Shown: positions 1 to 11,549, counted from the stretch's first letter. The stretch is 64,000 bases of DNA from Combretum micranthum (GCA_024138025.1 JAMXBD010002784.1:1-64000); one strand, 5' to 3'. Program-made: numbers and translations. Notes: generated from the sequence alone by a model not told the origin.

Positions 1-153
1 GATCATATCATAGAAGAAATGTTTAGATACTTAGAAACATATCTAGGACCGATAGATAGAGTACCATGCAAAAGATATAAAGGACATTTCCCACAAAAAT
101 TTCAAGAGTTTAAAAGTTATGGAGTAAATCACTATAATTTTGAATATAATTGA
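1..153 (+). pseudogene. open frame at window edge, unrecognised (partial)
   Basis: Frame 1 is open from the first base to a TGA at 151-153, giving about 50 codons. The reading is rich in charged and aromatic residues (for example DHIIEEMFRYLETYLGP) and looks more protein-like than the surrounding AT-rich frames. It is cut by the window start, so its true beginning is unseen. I do not recognise a family. It could be the last exon of a host gene, part of a decayed mobile element, or chance. Confidence is low. Confidence 0.2.
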
Positions 154-356
154 AAAATTGCTAATAGGAAGTAGTCCTAATTGAGGAGTTATAGCACAAA
201 AACAACAACAAAAAAAAAAAAAAGGAATGAAATACAAAGGATTACTAAAGATTTTCCCATTCCCTTATAAATAGTTTGTTTTTAGAAAGTGTGTTTGAAT
301 CGGTAGACGATATATCAAACACACATATTAGTATATTATATAAAACTATGTGAGTA

Positions 357-710
357 GAAAACTCCCTGGAAATAGCAAGTAATAATGTAGAAAGCTCTTC
401 TTATTCATATCCCAAAAATGTTACTCATACATAAAAATTTTGCAAGCATTGTGAGATAAATGTGAAAGCAATAACAAGCGTTAATGAACAACTTTTAGAT
501 AAAGAGGAGATGAATGAACAATTAGTAGAAGCGTGTCAAAATTTTAACCAAAGATCACAAAATGCACAAAAAGAAATTATGGCATTACAACCTAGACAAA
601 GTTTAAATTTAGAAAGAAGAGTTGATAATAACTTTACAAAAGGAAATTTAGATTTCAAGGAAAAAAATGAAAACAAAATACAACATCTTAAAAATAGGAT
701 TTATCATTAA
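357..710 (+). pseudogene. short coding remnant with predicted coiled coil, unrecognised
   Basis: One frame runs from about 357 to the stop at 708-710 with a single internal TAA (about 435-437). After that stop it contains KFCKHCEINVKAIT and then a highly charged Glu/Lys/Gln/Asn-rich stretch (NEQLLDKEEMNEQLVEACQ and onward) with heptad-like spacing, suggesting a coiled coil. There is a Cys-x2-Cys pair but no complete zinc knuckle. It lies 200 bases after the open frame at the window edge and could belong to the same decayed gene or element. No family is recognised, and the internal stop argues against a working gene. Confidence 0.2.
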
Positions 711-3179
711 GAAGAAAGTTTGACATACTATAGAAAATTAACAAGCTAAAAGAAAAAACTAGATAAAATTTTCAAATTATAATATTTTGTTAAACCAAGA
801 TCTTCTCTTGAAAAAACGAGTTTGACACAAAAGATGAAATTAGTACCTCTTTTCCAACCTCGTCTTTTTAAGAGACTAGTTCAATCACTTATGAGAGTTG
901 GGTTCAATTTATCTAAAATTGGAATTATTTTCATCCCTATGATATTTTTATAATTATTTATTAAAAATGTTTTTTTTCCCTTTTTCATTTGTTATAGTTT
1001 TTTTGTTCATATATTTTTAAAATTTCTTATGTTTTATTAGATTGATGATATTTCATAATAATATTTTAATTTAACTATTTAATTATAATTCATCATTGAA
1101 AGTGGCACAAGTGCATTAATTAATAACGACAAATAAAAATAAAATATAAGTATGCAAAGTTTCAATCATATCAAATCTCAAAAGGAGAAAAATAGGAAGA
1201 AGCCTGTAGCCTGCTCTATGTTATATAGTTGGATAGACTTCAAGTGGGTATTGAAGATTGCAAAATAAATTATGATTCCATTGTTTTGGGATTTAGTCTC
1301 TAGAGTAGAGTACAAAACACAAATTTTACATATCCTATCTTTATAGTCTATCCATCTTGGGTATTTGTTTACCTAACAAAATTTAAATATGTAAAAAGTA
1401 AAATTTACCTTAATAAATATATAATTCACGCAATTTCTAGATGCTTCAGTTTTTATATGATATGATAGAGATTTAAATCAATAGCAATTACCCACGCTAT
1501 CAAAATAACTTTTATGCACGTGTTCTCACTTTCTACTATTTTGTACGAAAAGTTTCCATCTTATATTATATGTACTACATATAGTATGAGAACACACATG
1601 TCTATCAATCTTAAAAAAAAAAACAAAAAAAAATTCAAATAATAGAAAATTAATTATCATACTACCAATACCAAATTGCATGATAAATGGAATTGCATTT
1701 ATGACGTGTACTTTGAAAAAAAAATCAAAATTACATTTATTACTTGCAATTTCAAGAAATAGTTTAAAATCTCATTTATTATATACAATTTCTAGATATT
1801 TATACTTACCCAACTCACATTTATTACATGTTATTTTTATGTAAGATTTAAAATCCCATTTATTAGATGTGATTCTTCAAGGATTTTTATGTAATTATAT
1901 TTATACGATCGATATTTGTATAAATTAATTTGTAATGGATCACTATAAAGACAAATATCTTAATATACTATATACTGAAAATGTTTCTTACAATCATATT
2001 CCCAATAACAAATACTTGAATCTAGAGGAAACCCTATCATCCAGTTATGGTTTCTAATAGGATCGGTCTCATTAGCTATTTAATGAGTCAAATTTATACT
2101 TAATCGTAATCGCATTGATGAAATATTTAATATATCATTTACTATCAGTATTGTCAAAATAGGATTGATGTTAAACCCGAACACGTTAGGGGGTTAGGGA
2201 TTCAACCAAGTTCAACAGAAGGTCAAACCGGGATCAATAAAATATAAAGTGACTCTGTTATTGTGCTTAATGTTAAACTATAGTATAATCATATTTTGCT
2301 TACTATAGATGTTATATGTTAATGTATTGAATAAGTATTCAAGTACATCAAACAAATTAAAATTTAAAGGTTTCTAAATAAAATGAAATATATATCATTA
2401 TTCGTATAACTTGTATAATTTATCACATGATTAATCAAATTTTGAGTTTAATATAATAATGATGTTATGTTTGTCTTGTTTCTAATTTTATTTTAATTTT
2501 ATCCATTTTTAAATTTTAATTATTGTATTATAATCCAGTTCAATAAAGACCATAAGCATTTTTCCTCAGCCTATTCACTTGACATCAATAACTATTCATT
2601 TTTTCTTCGTTAGACATAAAGTTGGTATTATGTTATTTACTTTAGAAGAATAAGAATTCATAATGAATTGCTATTACGTAAAATAATGAATAGCAATTTA
2701 TGTCCATATCTCTATAAGTTATCATTTAATATTTTATTTTATTATAAATATCTTTATACTATCACATATACAATTATTTTTTCTATAATAAATTTATGAT
2801 GTATTATAAATGTTGTACTATTTATTTTATTTTTATACCACATCAACATAGCAACCTTCAGTACAATCCTATTACAAATTGAAATTCCATCCCCTTAAAG
2901 GCCATTTGTACCTGCGGCGCAATTGCTTGCCGATTTTCTCGGGTGAAAAACATAAATCACAAATTTCTTTTTTCACTTCGAATTAAAGGAAATTTTCTAC
3001 TGGTCGGTAGAAACTCCATCGTCCAAGGTTCCCAGTCAACGAACCGACAGCCCTCGTGATGTGTAGCATTTGATAGATTCTACTCCATGTGGGACAAACC
3101 AATTTCGTTTCTATTTTTGATATATTCAACCAACATAAACCCAAGATTCGGAGCTTTTCTTTTTACGAGAGTAATTCAT
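711..3179. other. AT-rich intergenic DNA
   Basis: No credible open frame, RNA gene or complete mobile element was seen. The stretch is dominated by A/T runs. A less AT-rich patch at about 2880-3060 contains ordinary mixed sequence but no splice-bounded frame that I could defend. Confidence 0.5.
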
Positions 3180-4012
3180 TCCACTTCTATTCGACTTTTT
3201 TGACCTAGTGCTTTTGATTTGACTTTTTTGTTGCCACTATGAACAAAATCAACCCATTTTATAGTTCAACTTTTTTCATTTTAATGGTTTGGTTTGGTTT
3301 AGAGATTTTTCAAATTCTGTTAGAATTAGGTAATTGTAGCAGACCATTATGATTGCCTCTAGGAACAAAATCAAACCATGATTTACTATTCAACTTTTTT
3401 TATCCTATTGATTCGGATTAGAGATTTTCTAGTAGACTGGTTTTGTTGCTGCTAGGAGCAAAATCAAACTATAATTTACAATTTGACTTTTTCCATCCTA
3501 GTGGTTTGGTTTGAATTAAAGATTTTTAAATTTTGCTATTGCAGAATGAACTTAGAAGTAAATTTACATTTCAACATCTTTTATCCTAATGTTTTGGTTT
3601 GGATTACAGATTTTAAAAGTTTTGCTATTGCAGAATGAGCTTGAAAGTATATATGTGGGACTATATGTACAATTCAATTGCGGTAATTTTTTGAGGGAGG
3701 GAAAGGTCTCTAGGAAAAAAAAAAACACAGGCTTCGATTGGTTATGTCAAGAAATAGGTAATTAGTAGATCAACCCACTTTTGTTGCCAGTTGAACCGAG
3801 TTAGACAGATAAGGCCAGGCTTTCGTGAAGTGTAATTTACCATCAACATTTCAAGGAAGCCATATGAAGCATACACTGTAGAAGTGGCCCCAAATCGATT
3901 TGATTAATCAAACCATAATTTAGAATTTGACTTGTTTCATCTTAATGGTTTCGTTTGAATAAGAGATTTTTTGAAATTTGTTGTTGCAAAATGCACTTGG
4001 AAGTATGTATAA
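3180..4012 (+). repeat. degenerate tandem array, about 93-122 bp period
   Basis: A recurring unit reads roughly: AACAAAATCAAACCAT, then a TTCAACTTTTT block, then TCCTA.TGGTTTGGTTTGGA, then TAGAGATTTT and TTTGTTGCTG / TTGCTATTGCAGAATGA. Unit starts are visible near 3242, 3364 and 3457, with a fourth near 3550. A fifth unit near 3897-4000 is separated by about 230 bases of other sequence that includes an A-run. Spacing is irregular (122, then about 93 bases), so the array has decayed. No coding capacity is apparent. Confidence 0.6.
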
Positions 4013-4438
4013 TTATATATAAAGTCAATTATGGTTTTTTTTTTTAGGGGGGGAAAAGGACTCTCAAGAAAGAAAAAAGAAAATAAAAAACTTCTCTGCA
4101 AAAGTATGTGATTAAACCATCACATTAATAAACTATAATCCTACGTAAAATCATGTAGTCACTAGTAAGTCATCCATCAAAAAATATATTCAATAGTTAA
4201 TACATAGCAAATTGTAATCCATAATTTTCCAAAAATTAAAAAAAAAAAAACTATCCGGTCAATCTTTAATTAACAAAAGTAGTTCATCAAATATTGATCA
4301 ATCAATACATAATGAAATTCATGATTAAATAAATAAAATCTATACTCCACAAATTTTAAAAACAATCAACAAAATAAAATAACGTTAAGTTACTGTTGGA
4401 AAAATATATCTTAAACATAGAAAACAATAAAAAAAGGA

Positions 4439-4540
4439 GGAAAAAGTCCCATTTGGTACATGAACTTTGATGAAATGATCAATTAGGTAGCTGAACTTTT
4501 CAAAAGTCCAATGTCACACCCAATTAAATTTTTCATAACC
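4439..4540 (+). repeat. left terminal inverted repeat of MULE-like element
   Basis: Pairs with the inverted copy at about 5695-5801. The best conserved blocks are TTTGATGAAATG and GAACTTTTCAAAA. Confidence 0.6.
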
Positions 4541-4626
4541 CTCTTTCACTACCTCTATTAATACCATTTGTAATGTTATCCCACGTAGACGAATTCACTA
4601 TTAACCATCTAGCACGTTCATTACCT

Positions 4627-4630
<4 letters not shown>

Positions 4631-4659
<29 letters not shown>

Positions 4660-4670
4660 AACACACACAC
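4631..4670. repeat. (TC)n microsatellite followed by (AC)n
   Basis: About 14 TC units at 4631-4659 are followed by a short ACACACACAC run. The repeat lies just inside the left TIR of the MULE-like element. A GA-rich stretch sits near the opposite end (about 5543-5585), so the two ends are roughly mirror images. Confidence 0.9.
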
Positions 4671-4959
4671 AAAAGAACGTCTATATCTCTTCTCTTAAAT
4701 AGTTTGATTTTGTCACCCCTGATTCTTGGGAAAACCTGAACACAGCTTTGAGCGCAAAATAAGGAAGTTGATTTTCTAACTTTAACAAGTCTCTGTTGAG
4801 GATTGGGATTAACCAAGGCTGAGCAAAGATTGGATCATCATCATCATCCATGGAATCTTCATTTTATGCAAGATGGCGAAGGAGTTAAACCTTGAAACAC
4901 CCCTGAGCAAAGATGGGATGATCATTGTCCATGAATATGCAACAAAAAGCACCCTCTAC

Positions 4960-5590
4960 TCGAATTTAAGTACATTTATTCCTTTCCAATAGATGGAGCT
5001 TGACACAACCCATTGCCCACGAGTGAAACCCGCTTTTCTTGAGCATTGTCTTCTCCATCACCCTGCACAAATTGCCAGCCATCAGAAGGAAATTCAAAAT
5101 CAATTTTCAATTCGTTACAATTCAATCCAAATTTGAAACTTATAAACCAAAAGTTAGAAATTTTCTTCTTCTTTTTTTAATCATTATCGCATGAATGCAG
5201 AAACAACAAACAAAACTAATAGACTTAGCATGTTGGATACCCCTACAAAAGGTTGAGATTCGAAACTTTAGTATAACTAGAATAACAGGTATGTAAAAAA
5301 AATTACCTTTTGGTTTGAATCGAGGTCGAATTGTCCAATACAATTGCATCTTGAGGTTCGGTGAGAAGAGAGAGAAAAGAAGCAATGGTGATGATGCGAG
5401 TAGGAGTGGTGGTGGTGGAAGAAGAAGATGATGAAGTGGAGGATTTATGGAGTTAGAGGTTAAGCCACTCGAAAGCATCAGTTTCATGAGTCAGTGGTGT
5501 GAAGATGGCAGTGGCGTTGGAGTTAGGTTTCAGCTAGCTTTGAAGAGAGAGAGAGTAGAGAGAGAAAAGAGAAATGAGAGAAAGAAGGCA
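4960..5590 (-). pseudogene. gene-like two-exon segment inside the MULE-like element
   Basis: On the minus strand a pyrimidine-rich leader (CTCTCTC tracts, about 5590-5530) is followed by an open frame starting at ATG 5485-5487 (MKLMLSSGLTSNSINPP, then a Leu/Pro/Ser-rich stretch). A good splice donor, CCAAAAG|GTAATT, lies at 5307/5306. About 244 bases downstream there is a pyrimidine-containing acceptor, TTTGTGCAG|GG, at 5063/5062, followed by an open stretch (GWQFVQGDGEDNAQEKR and onward, reading through the junction region). Such an arrangement inside MULE TIRs is what a captured host-gene fragment (Pack-MULE) would look like. The protein is not recognised and the frame may not be continuous across the splice, so this remains a suggestion. 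Confidence 0.3.
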
Positions 5591-5694
5591 AAAAGAAGAG
5601 AAAGGGGGACTTTTTTTTTTTAGTAATTGACACATGTCAATTGGTCAATTAGTCCACGTAGAACAATGTTACTAATGTATTAATAATGAAAAAA

Positions 5695-5801
5695 AGGCAC
5701 CAAAAGTTCAATTGAGTGTGACATTGGTATTTTGAAAAGTTCAAGTATCCAATTATCCATTTCATCAAAATCCAGATATTAAAAAAAAAAGACTTTTTTT
5801 C
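5695..5801 (-). repeat. right terminal inverted repeat of MULE-like element
   Basis: Inverted counterpart of 4439-4540. Read on the minus strand it begins GAAAAAAAGTC and continues into the same TTTGATGAAATG and GAACTTTTCAAAA blocks. Confidence 0.6.
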
Positions 5802-6569
5802 TAAATACAAATAACAGGTTAATACGAACTATTATTTATGGAATAATCAATATTATATTGAAATTATACGAAAATATTTGACTTTCAATTTATCATCATA
5901 AAAAAATATTATAGTTACAACTAAGATGTTGTTATATTTTCCTTTTTGGATTTACATTTTGTTATTTTTTCAAACCATTATAAATTTACCGATTAATTTA
6001 GATTGTGAAATATCCAAACCAAATTACTTAAAAGACTGTAATTACAATTTGATTATGTTTGATTTACCGATTGGTCGCTTTTTCCCCCTCTCGCGCGGGT
6101 CCTATACATTCTTCCATGCGTGTGCTTTTTTTCATTCTAAGTTCGTGGCTGGTGCATGATTTGTAATGGATTTAAATCTATTTGGTTCTCCAAATGAAAA
6201 ATTTACAGAATCATGATAATGAGAAGAGTCGTCCCTACCCTTGAAAAACATTTATAAGATACCTATTTTATTTTTGTAATTTAACACCAACATGTACGCA
6301 AATAGGAATGTGATCCTAGCATCTTTGCCTTGCAGCATACCCATAAGACATAAGTCATAGATTGAAACAGCTAATGATAATATTATTTCTATACGAAAAC
6401 AAATGACAAGTGTTATTATGATGCGAAAGGTCCAATGCTTTCGGAAGAGCGTTATGCAACGATGAAATTTTACGAATTTCAAGGAAAGGAAACCTCGGGA
6501 TGGAAGAAACGTCAACTCCTGTTTTTTCACTAGACTTTCTGCTTCACTGATAAATATAAACTATATATA

Positions 6570-6615
<46 letters not shown>

Positions 6616-7019
6616 TTTGTTTCCTTTAATTTCGGAGAAATGTGTCCAAGCGAGCATTTCCGGATGGATCTGACACAAATGGGCCAACACACGGAAACTT
6701 TATAACGGAAAAATTGCATGGACAGTACCTACCGAGTATATTTATCCGTAGCAAATAGTTATCAATCAGATTTTAACATATAATATTTTATGACACATGT
6801 TTTACACGCAAAACCTTTCTCCATACTTTAGACATAGTGAAACAAACATCACTAGTATGTTTGCATGATTTTTTGCTAAATCTTTTGCCACTAGAATTTT
6901 TCTTTTTCAAGTTGGGTTATTTGTTTTATCTTTTCCTTTTTACTATTGTTGTTGCACTTTTCTACCAATATGTGAAGCATTCTACTATTAGATCAGCAAA
7001 CGAATCAAACTATTGAAAG
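5802..7019. other. intergenic DNA with a long GA microsatellite
   Basis: Mostly AT-rich. A few frames of 75-92 codons (5926-6159 on +, 6252-6530 on -) have hydrophobic, low-complexity translations and no family resemblance; I treat them as chance. A somewhat less AT-rich patch follows the GA repeat (about 6615-6730), with no defensible exon. Confidence 0.45.
6574..6612. repeat. (GA)n microsatellite
   Basis: An uninterrupted run of about 19-20 GA units immediately follows a TATATATAAAA stretch. Confidence 0.9.
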
Positions 7020-7200
7020 CTAAAACTTGACTCGTTTAAAAATTATTGAGCTGCTTGAGCTTGAGCTTGAGCCAAGCTTTTTAATGAGCTGAAATTTTGT
7101 TTGAGTTAGAACTCAATTCATGTAACAATGAAACTATAGCCAAGCTGAGCCGACCTTTTATTAAGCCTGAAACTCATGTCTAAGCTCAACTTTCTTAGGT
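7015..7200. mobile_element. fragment of a hAT-like short element (GAGCTTGAG family)
   Basis: The stretch repeats GAGCTTGAGC, GAGCCAAGC and TAAGCTCAAC boxes in the style of the more complete element at about 61300-61885. Its ends are not recognisable, so it is a relic. Confidence 0.4.
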
Positions 7201-7260
7201 ATCTTTTTTTCCATTTCTTTCAACCAAAACAAAAATATAAGAGCCATTAAATATATATAA

Positions 7261-7543
7261 GGAAAAAATGCCTTTTGGTATCTAAACTTTGACGAAGTGG
7301 ATAATTAGATACCTCAACTTTTAAAATGTCTAATTTTATAATTAATTGAACTTTTCATATTCCTAAACTATCATACTCAATCATTGCCTGATATGTATAC
7401 ATTGTTTTAAGAGACAATAAAAAAGTACGGTAGTGAAAAAAGGAACAAAAAATTTAACTAGATGTGAGAATCAAACTTTTTAAAAGTTTAGATATCTAAT
7501 TGTTCATTTCTTCAAAGTTCAAGTATCAAAAAGGGTTTTTTCC
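7261..7543. mobile_element. Mutator-like MITE, 283 bp
   Basis: The left end reads GGAAAAAATGCCTTTTGGTA. The reverse complement of the right end reads GGAAAAAACCCTTTTTGATA. The match continues through CTTTGA.GAA.TGGA/AACAATTAGATA and AACTTTTAAAA blocks, giving imperfect TIRs of about 90-100 bases that nearly fill the element. The TIR core resembles that of the larger element at 4439-5801, so they likely share a superfamily. A target duplication cannot be resolved because both flanks are TATATA-rich. Confidence 0.65.
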
Positions 7544-7557
7544 TCACATATATATAC

Positions 7558-7582
7558 ATGTATATATATATATATATATATA
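7558..7582. repeat. (TA)n microsatellite
   Basis: A run of alternating T and A directly follows the MITE. Confidence 0.85.
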
Positions 7583-8869
7583 TTCAACCTCCTCATTCCC
7601 AATTTTGGAACTCTCAATAGGCTCCACATGAGGGGACTCCTTGACCATAGGCAACTAGTAGCTGCCTCAACCCTTAGTATAAATGAGCCTCTAGAGACTT
7701 TGTGAAATTCTGTAAATCTTAACCAAGTTAGAAATATAAAGTAGATAGTTTAAATGAATCAAATAAATAAATAATAGAAAATAACTAGATAATTTGATAT
7801 GATTAAATTAGTAAATATATTTGAATTGAAATTGATATTTAAAATATTTTACAAAATCATCTATTTTCTTTAATAACTTTTCTTAACATATCAAACTATC
7901 TAATTTTTAAACCCAATTTTTTTTTATTTAAACTCCGTTTATCCCAAATTTAAATTCCTAAATCTTAAAACAAATATTTTAAATATTTTGAAATCTCTTA
8001 TACCCTTAGACTTTAGTTATCTTCCATTTTATAAAGCTTTATAAATTTTTGAAACAATTACTTGTTTAAAAATATCAGTTTTAGACCTAAACCCAAATTA
8101 AATATCGGATTTTAATAAATTAAACCTTCGAACTATGTTTTTATATCAAATTATAAATTCCAAATATATATGTTCTCAAATTATTTTCAAATTAGTTTTG
8201 ATACTTAATATAATTATCTGAAAGGATTAAACGCTAATTCCTTATTAATAAATATCTTAAAATTTTGTCTTTAAATATCTTTTTCCCTTTTTGATTTTTG
8301 TTGGATATTCGAATCTTTTCTTTCTTCTCTCTCCATGAATATTTTTTCTTCTTCTTCTTCTTCTCCTTCTCTTTAGTTTTTTCTTTTCATTCTCAAATCA
8401 AACCTAAATCTCAATTCAAACAAGATTATAAGATAAATCAAAGATAGAAATCAAGATTTAAGATGGAAGAACAAGATTGATGAGGAGGATTTAAACTAGA
8501 AGAAGTGGTGGGAAAAGATTATGATTTTGGGTTTGCTTAAAAGATAAGTTTTCTTGTTTTAGTTATTGATTTTGCTTGCAAATATTATATTGGAGCTAGA
8601 TAGATGTAGATCTTGTGATAGAACTTGTAAGTTAGTAATATATGATCATGTATGTTAAAACCTAAATATATGCATAATTAGGTAGACTAAGTGTTTGATG
8701 AAATGATTTGTGATAATAAGATGTAAATAGGTATATAGTGGTGTGTAGGAAACAAGATTATGCATGTTTATGCTAATAACAAGCTATTGTTGTTGACATA
8801 TGATGGATTAAGTAGTCAAAAGTTGTGTAGAAGGACAAGGAATTCGTAATGGGGATTTCCCTTGTTCAT

Positions 8870-9125
8870 CACAACTATAACACGGCCCATGATCTCCTCG
8901 GCATAAATCATTTTGAAACATGATGGCTTGATCATGGCCGTGATAAGGAACGTGATCTCCTCAGATCACATTTTTCTCCTTAATCATGGGCGTGACAAGG
9001 ACCATATTAATCATCACAGCCCCCATTACGGTCATGATGAGGTAAACGGTAGAGATCATTACCTTATTACCGGCATGATGAAGATGGTGATGACGATCAC
9101 GGCCTCCACCACGAGCGTGATATGT
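8870..9125 (+). repeat. cluster of GGCCGTGAT / ATCACGGCC boxes in LTR copy 1
   Basis: GC-rich boxes in both orientations stand out from AT-rich surroundings: CACGGCCCATGATCTCCTC (about 8882), GATCATGGCCGTGAT (about 8929), GTGATCTCCTCAGATCAC (a palindrome-like pair, about 8951), ATCATGGGCGTGAC (about 8982) and GATCACGGCC (about 9095), among others. The same order is kept in the copy at 36830-37085. No protein-coding explanation is visible. Confidence 0.7.
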
Positions 9126-11009
9126 CCTCTGAGCTGTTCATAAAGAAGAAAAATAAAAAGAAAGAAGAAAGAAAAATAAAGTGAAATATATAAATGATAG
9201 TTAATGAGATGTGTTAATTAAATGATATAATTAAACATGAGTTTAGTTAATTTATAAATTTAATAAATAATTAGATCAATTGTAGAGTTAGATATAAAAT
9301 GAACTTAGTTAGTTAACTTAAGTTTAGCTTGACATAAATGAACTTAAATGAGTTAAAATGAATTAAACTGCTTAAGTTTAATCACTTTGACTTGGTAATT
9401 GAACTAAATAATTAACTCTAATCAATTTGGCTAAGTTAAGTTAATATAGGCTTAATAAATAGTAATTGGCTTTAGTTAATGAGTTAGGATAAACCTTAGT
9501 TAATATGGGGAATATGTTATTTCAAATGGTTGTTTGCATAGGAAGTGTATGTTTTTAGAATATGAATGATGTATTTAATTACTATAATCAAAGTGAAAAG
9601 AAATACTTTGACAGACAAAGGAGAACTACCCGTATTTTGCGGGGCAATCTTCACACCCATAGCGGGATTCCAATTCAGTGTTTGATGAAATAGGATAATA
9701 AAATGGGTATTTAACTAGATTTCTTATATGAGTTTAATACAAGAACATATATAGATGTTTGATTTATCTTTTGAGATAGCCTTGAACTGCCTTCTATTTC
9801 TAATTGGACTTCAAATATATAAGGTGCATAGTAACTTGCGTGATGATTGATAGGATGGGCATCCTAAAATAAATTAAAACTTAAACTTAGTTAATAAATA
9901 ATGAGTGATGGTTGTGCTTTCTTCATTGAATCCGGTCCGAAGAGCGGCACATTATCTTAATAGACACTATAGTTTAGGCGCTTAGGCCACTCGTCATGAT
10001 GCAATGACTTCCATTAGTGGTATGGCGGGAAGCCAATGGGGTAAATGTTATTAGTGTAACGTCTACTTAGGCTCGAGAAGAAGTAATATGATCTGGTTCA
10101 CATTTTTGGGAACGACTGAATTGGATGATGTTATGGACTGGGATGATAGAGTGTATGTAACGGTTGTGAGCCCTAGATGAAGCTATTTTCTTGTGATGTT
10201 ATCGGAGATATAAGTAATCGGACTACTTATATCAACCCCCTTGAGTAGCTGTGGTTACTTAGGACTCCTAGATTCCTATCTTAAGGTACTCGCCTGTGGG
10301 GGCTATCGACGCGCTCCCCCCATTGCTATGGTAGTAGGCCAAGGATGGAAAATCATTTCCTGGATTGTTTCAGAGTCTGAGTGCTCCAGTGTTGATTTGT
10401 TTACTTTAAAGCAAAGATAATAACTTACTGGTTGATGCATTGCATTTAGTTAAGCTCGTGTGTCACTCCGTGTGTGATTGTGTTACTATGTACTGAGCTC
10501 CAGCTCATTATTGTTGTTGTTATTCTTTTTCTAGGAATTTTGATGATGATGAGATGTTAATGTTGATGATGGGTTGATGACGATGTTGCTGATGATGGTG
10601 TTATTGTTCTTGATGATAATTAATGGTGATGCTTAGCTCGGGTTTTGGGCGTTGTTGGATGAGTGAAGGGGTTAGGATCGTAGATTTCTTTTGTATTTAT
10701 TTTTATTTTGTTTTAAGATTTGGATTTATATTTTAAGTTATAATATTTTTTTAAAGGGTCTGATGCTGCTCAAAAGTGTTTGTAATTGTTGATCTACTCA
10801 TAAAAGTAGATTATAAAAAGTTTTTATAAAATTTTGTTTCTTAAAAGGTTGGTTTACTCTAGCGAGAGTAGAAACCTCTATTATATTTTTATAAAAGTTT
10901 GATTTTCTGAATTAAATCTAGTTATTTTATAAATCTAAATAAAAATTTTCTATAATTAAAAGTGGTTAGCAATGTTCAACATAAACATATCATTCTAGGA
11001 AGCCTGAGC

Positions 11010-11032
11010 GTGTAATACATAAAGTATTATAC
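11010..11032 (+). promoter_or_regulatory. conserved hairpin near the LTR 3' end (copy 1)
   Basis: GTGTAATAC, loop ATAAA, GTATTATAC: a 9 bp stem with one mismatch, followed by the GTGGC that is the complement of the GCCAC box seen in the other copies. The position is about 33 bases from the LTR end. A role in 3' end formation of the retroelement transcript is conceivable but unproven. Confidence 0.5.
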
Positions 11033-11065
11033 GTGGCGATAATGCCTTAAATAAATTTAGGTACA

Positions 11066-11549
11066 GTTTGGATCTACTAATTTCTGCACTTTACCCTCAT
11101 CTCCTTAGGTGAAGAAAGAAGATGTTTTTGTTTCTTTCCAACTTAGGTAGTCACTGGAGCCTTCGGTCTTTTTAGCTGCCACGCTAAACCTACTTTTTAC
11201 AGGTAATGGAGCTTCCCTCCTCATCTTCTTTGGCTATCTTCCCTTCTCTAAAATAGAAGTTTTCTTTTTGTTAGCTTTGGTGGGTGCCTTCTTCTTGGGG
11301 ATCACAATGCCTCCAGTCAAGTTAACTGGGGGCACCCCATCAAAAAACTGCTATGTCGAAAAGTACTACTTGTAAGCAACAAACAACACTTGAGTATTAA
11401 GGTAAGAAGATGACCTTCAAAATGCCATGTTGAGCACTCTTAACGTGCTTTGGTTCAAGATTCTATTCCTAGGATAGTCCTTGGCTCAATAAGAGGGGTT
11501 AGAGTAGATATATGCCTATACCATACTTGGTACCTTTCCTCCTTTCCAC
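11066..11549. other. unassigned interspersed sequence
   Basis: Less AT-rich than the LTRs around it. Short broken frames occur on both strands with no recognisable family. It may be part of the same decayed retroelement as the following entry. Confidence 0.3.

Larger units (their letters stand above)
4439..5801. mobile_element. Mutator-like (MULE) non-autonomous element with about 100 bp TIRs
   Basis: The first 100 bases (beginning GGAAAAAGTCCCATTTGGTA) and the reverse complement of the last 110 bases match closely. Shared blocks are TTTGATGAAATG, AATTAG/GGTA, TGAACTTTTCAAAA and CCAATGTCACAC.CAATT. Both inner flanks also share TCCACGTAGA-like boxes (CCCACGTAGACG near 4580, GTCCACGTAGAAC near 5652). 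Long AT-rich TIRs with a GAACTTT core are typical of plant Mutator-like elements. I could not find a clean 9 bp target duplication in the A-rich flanks. There is no transposase, so it would need a partner element to move. Confidence 0.6.
7703..11065 (+). mobile_element. solo LTR of a giant-LTR retrotransposon, 3.36 kb (copy 1)
   Basis: Begins TGAAATTCTGTAAATC and ends AAATTTAGGTACA (TG...CA). It aligns along its length, by eye, with the reverse complements of 16758-20792 and 34917-38230. Flanks are CTTTG (7698-7702) and GTTTG (11066-11070), an imperfect 5 bp target duplication. No primer binding site follows the end and no coding frames lie inside, so it is a solo LTR left by LTR-LTR recombination. 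Internally a CT-rich, leader-like stretch lies at about 8280-8520 and a GGCCGTGAT box cluster at 8870-9125. A hairpin is present near the end. The parent element is probably Ty3/gypsy-like, but the LTR alone cannot prove this. Confidence 0.75.

Noticed and set aside
5140..5487. 115-codon minus ORF as a full host gene
   Set aside because: It lies between MULE-like TIRs, is low-complexity (Leu/Pro/Ser) and reads past a strong splice donor; at most it is part of a captured fragment.
8913..9143. 76-codon ORF rich in His/Asp
   Set aside because: It reads through the GGCCGTGAT box cluster; the His/Asp content comes from CATGAT/GTGAT repeats.
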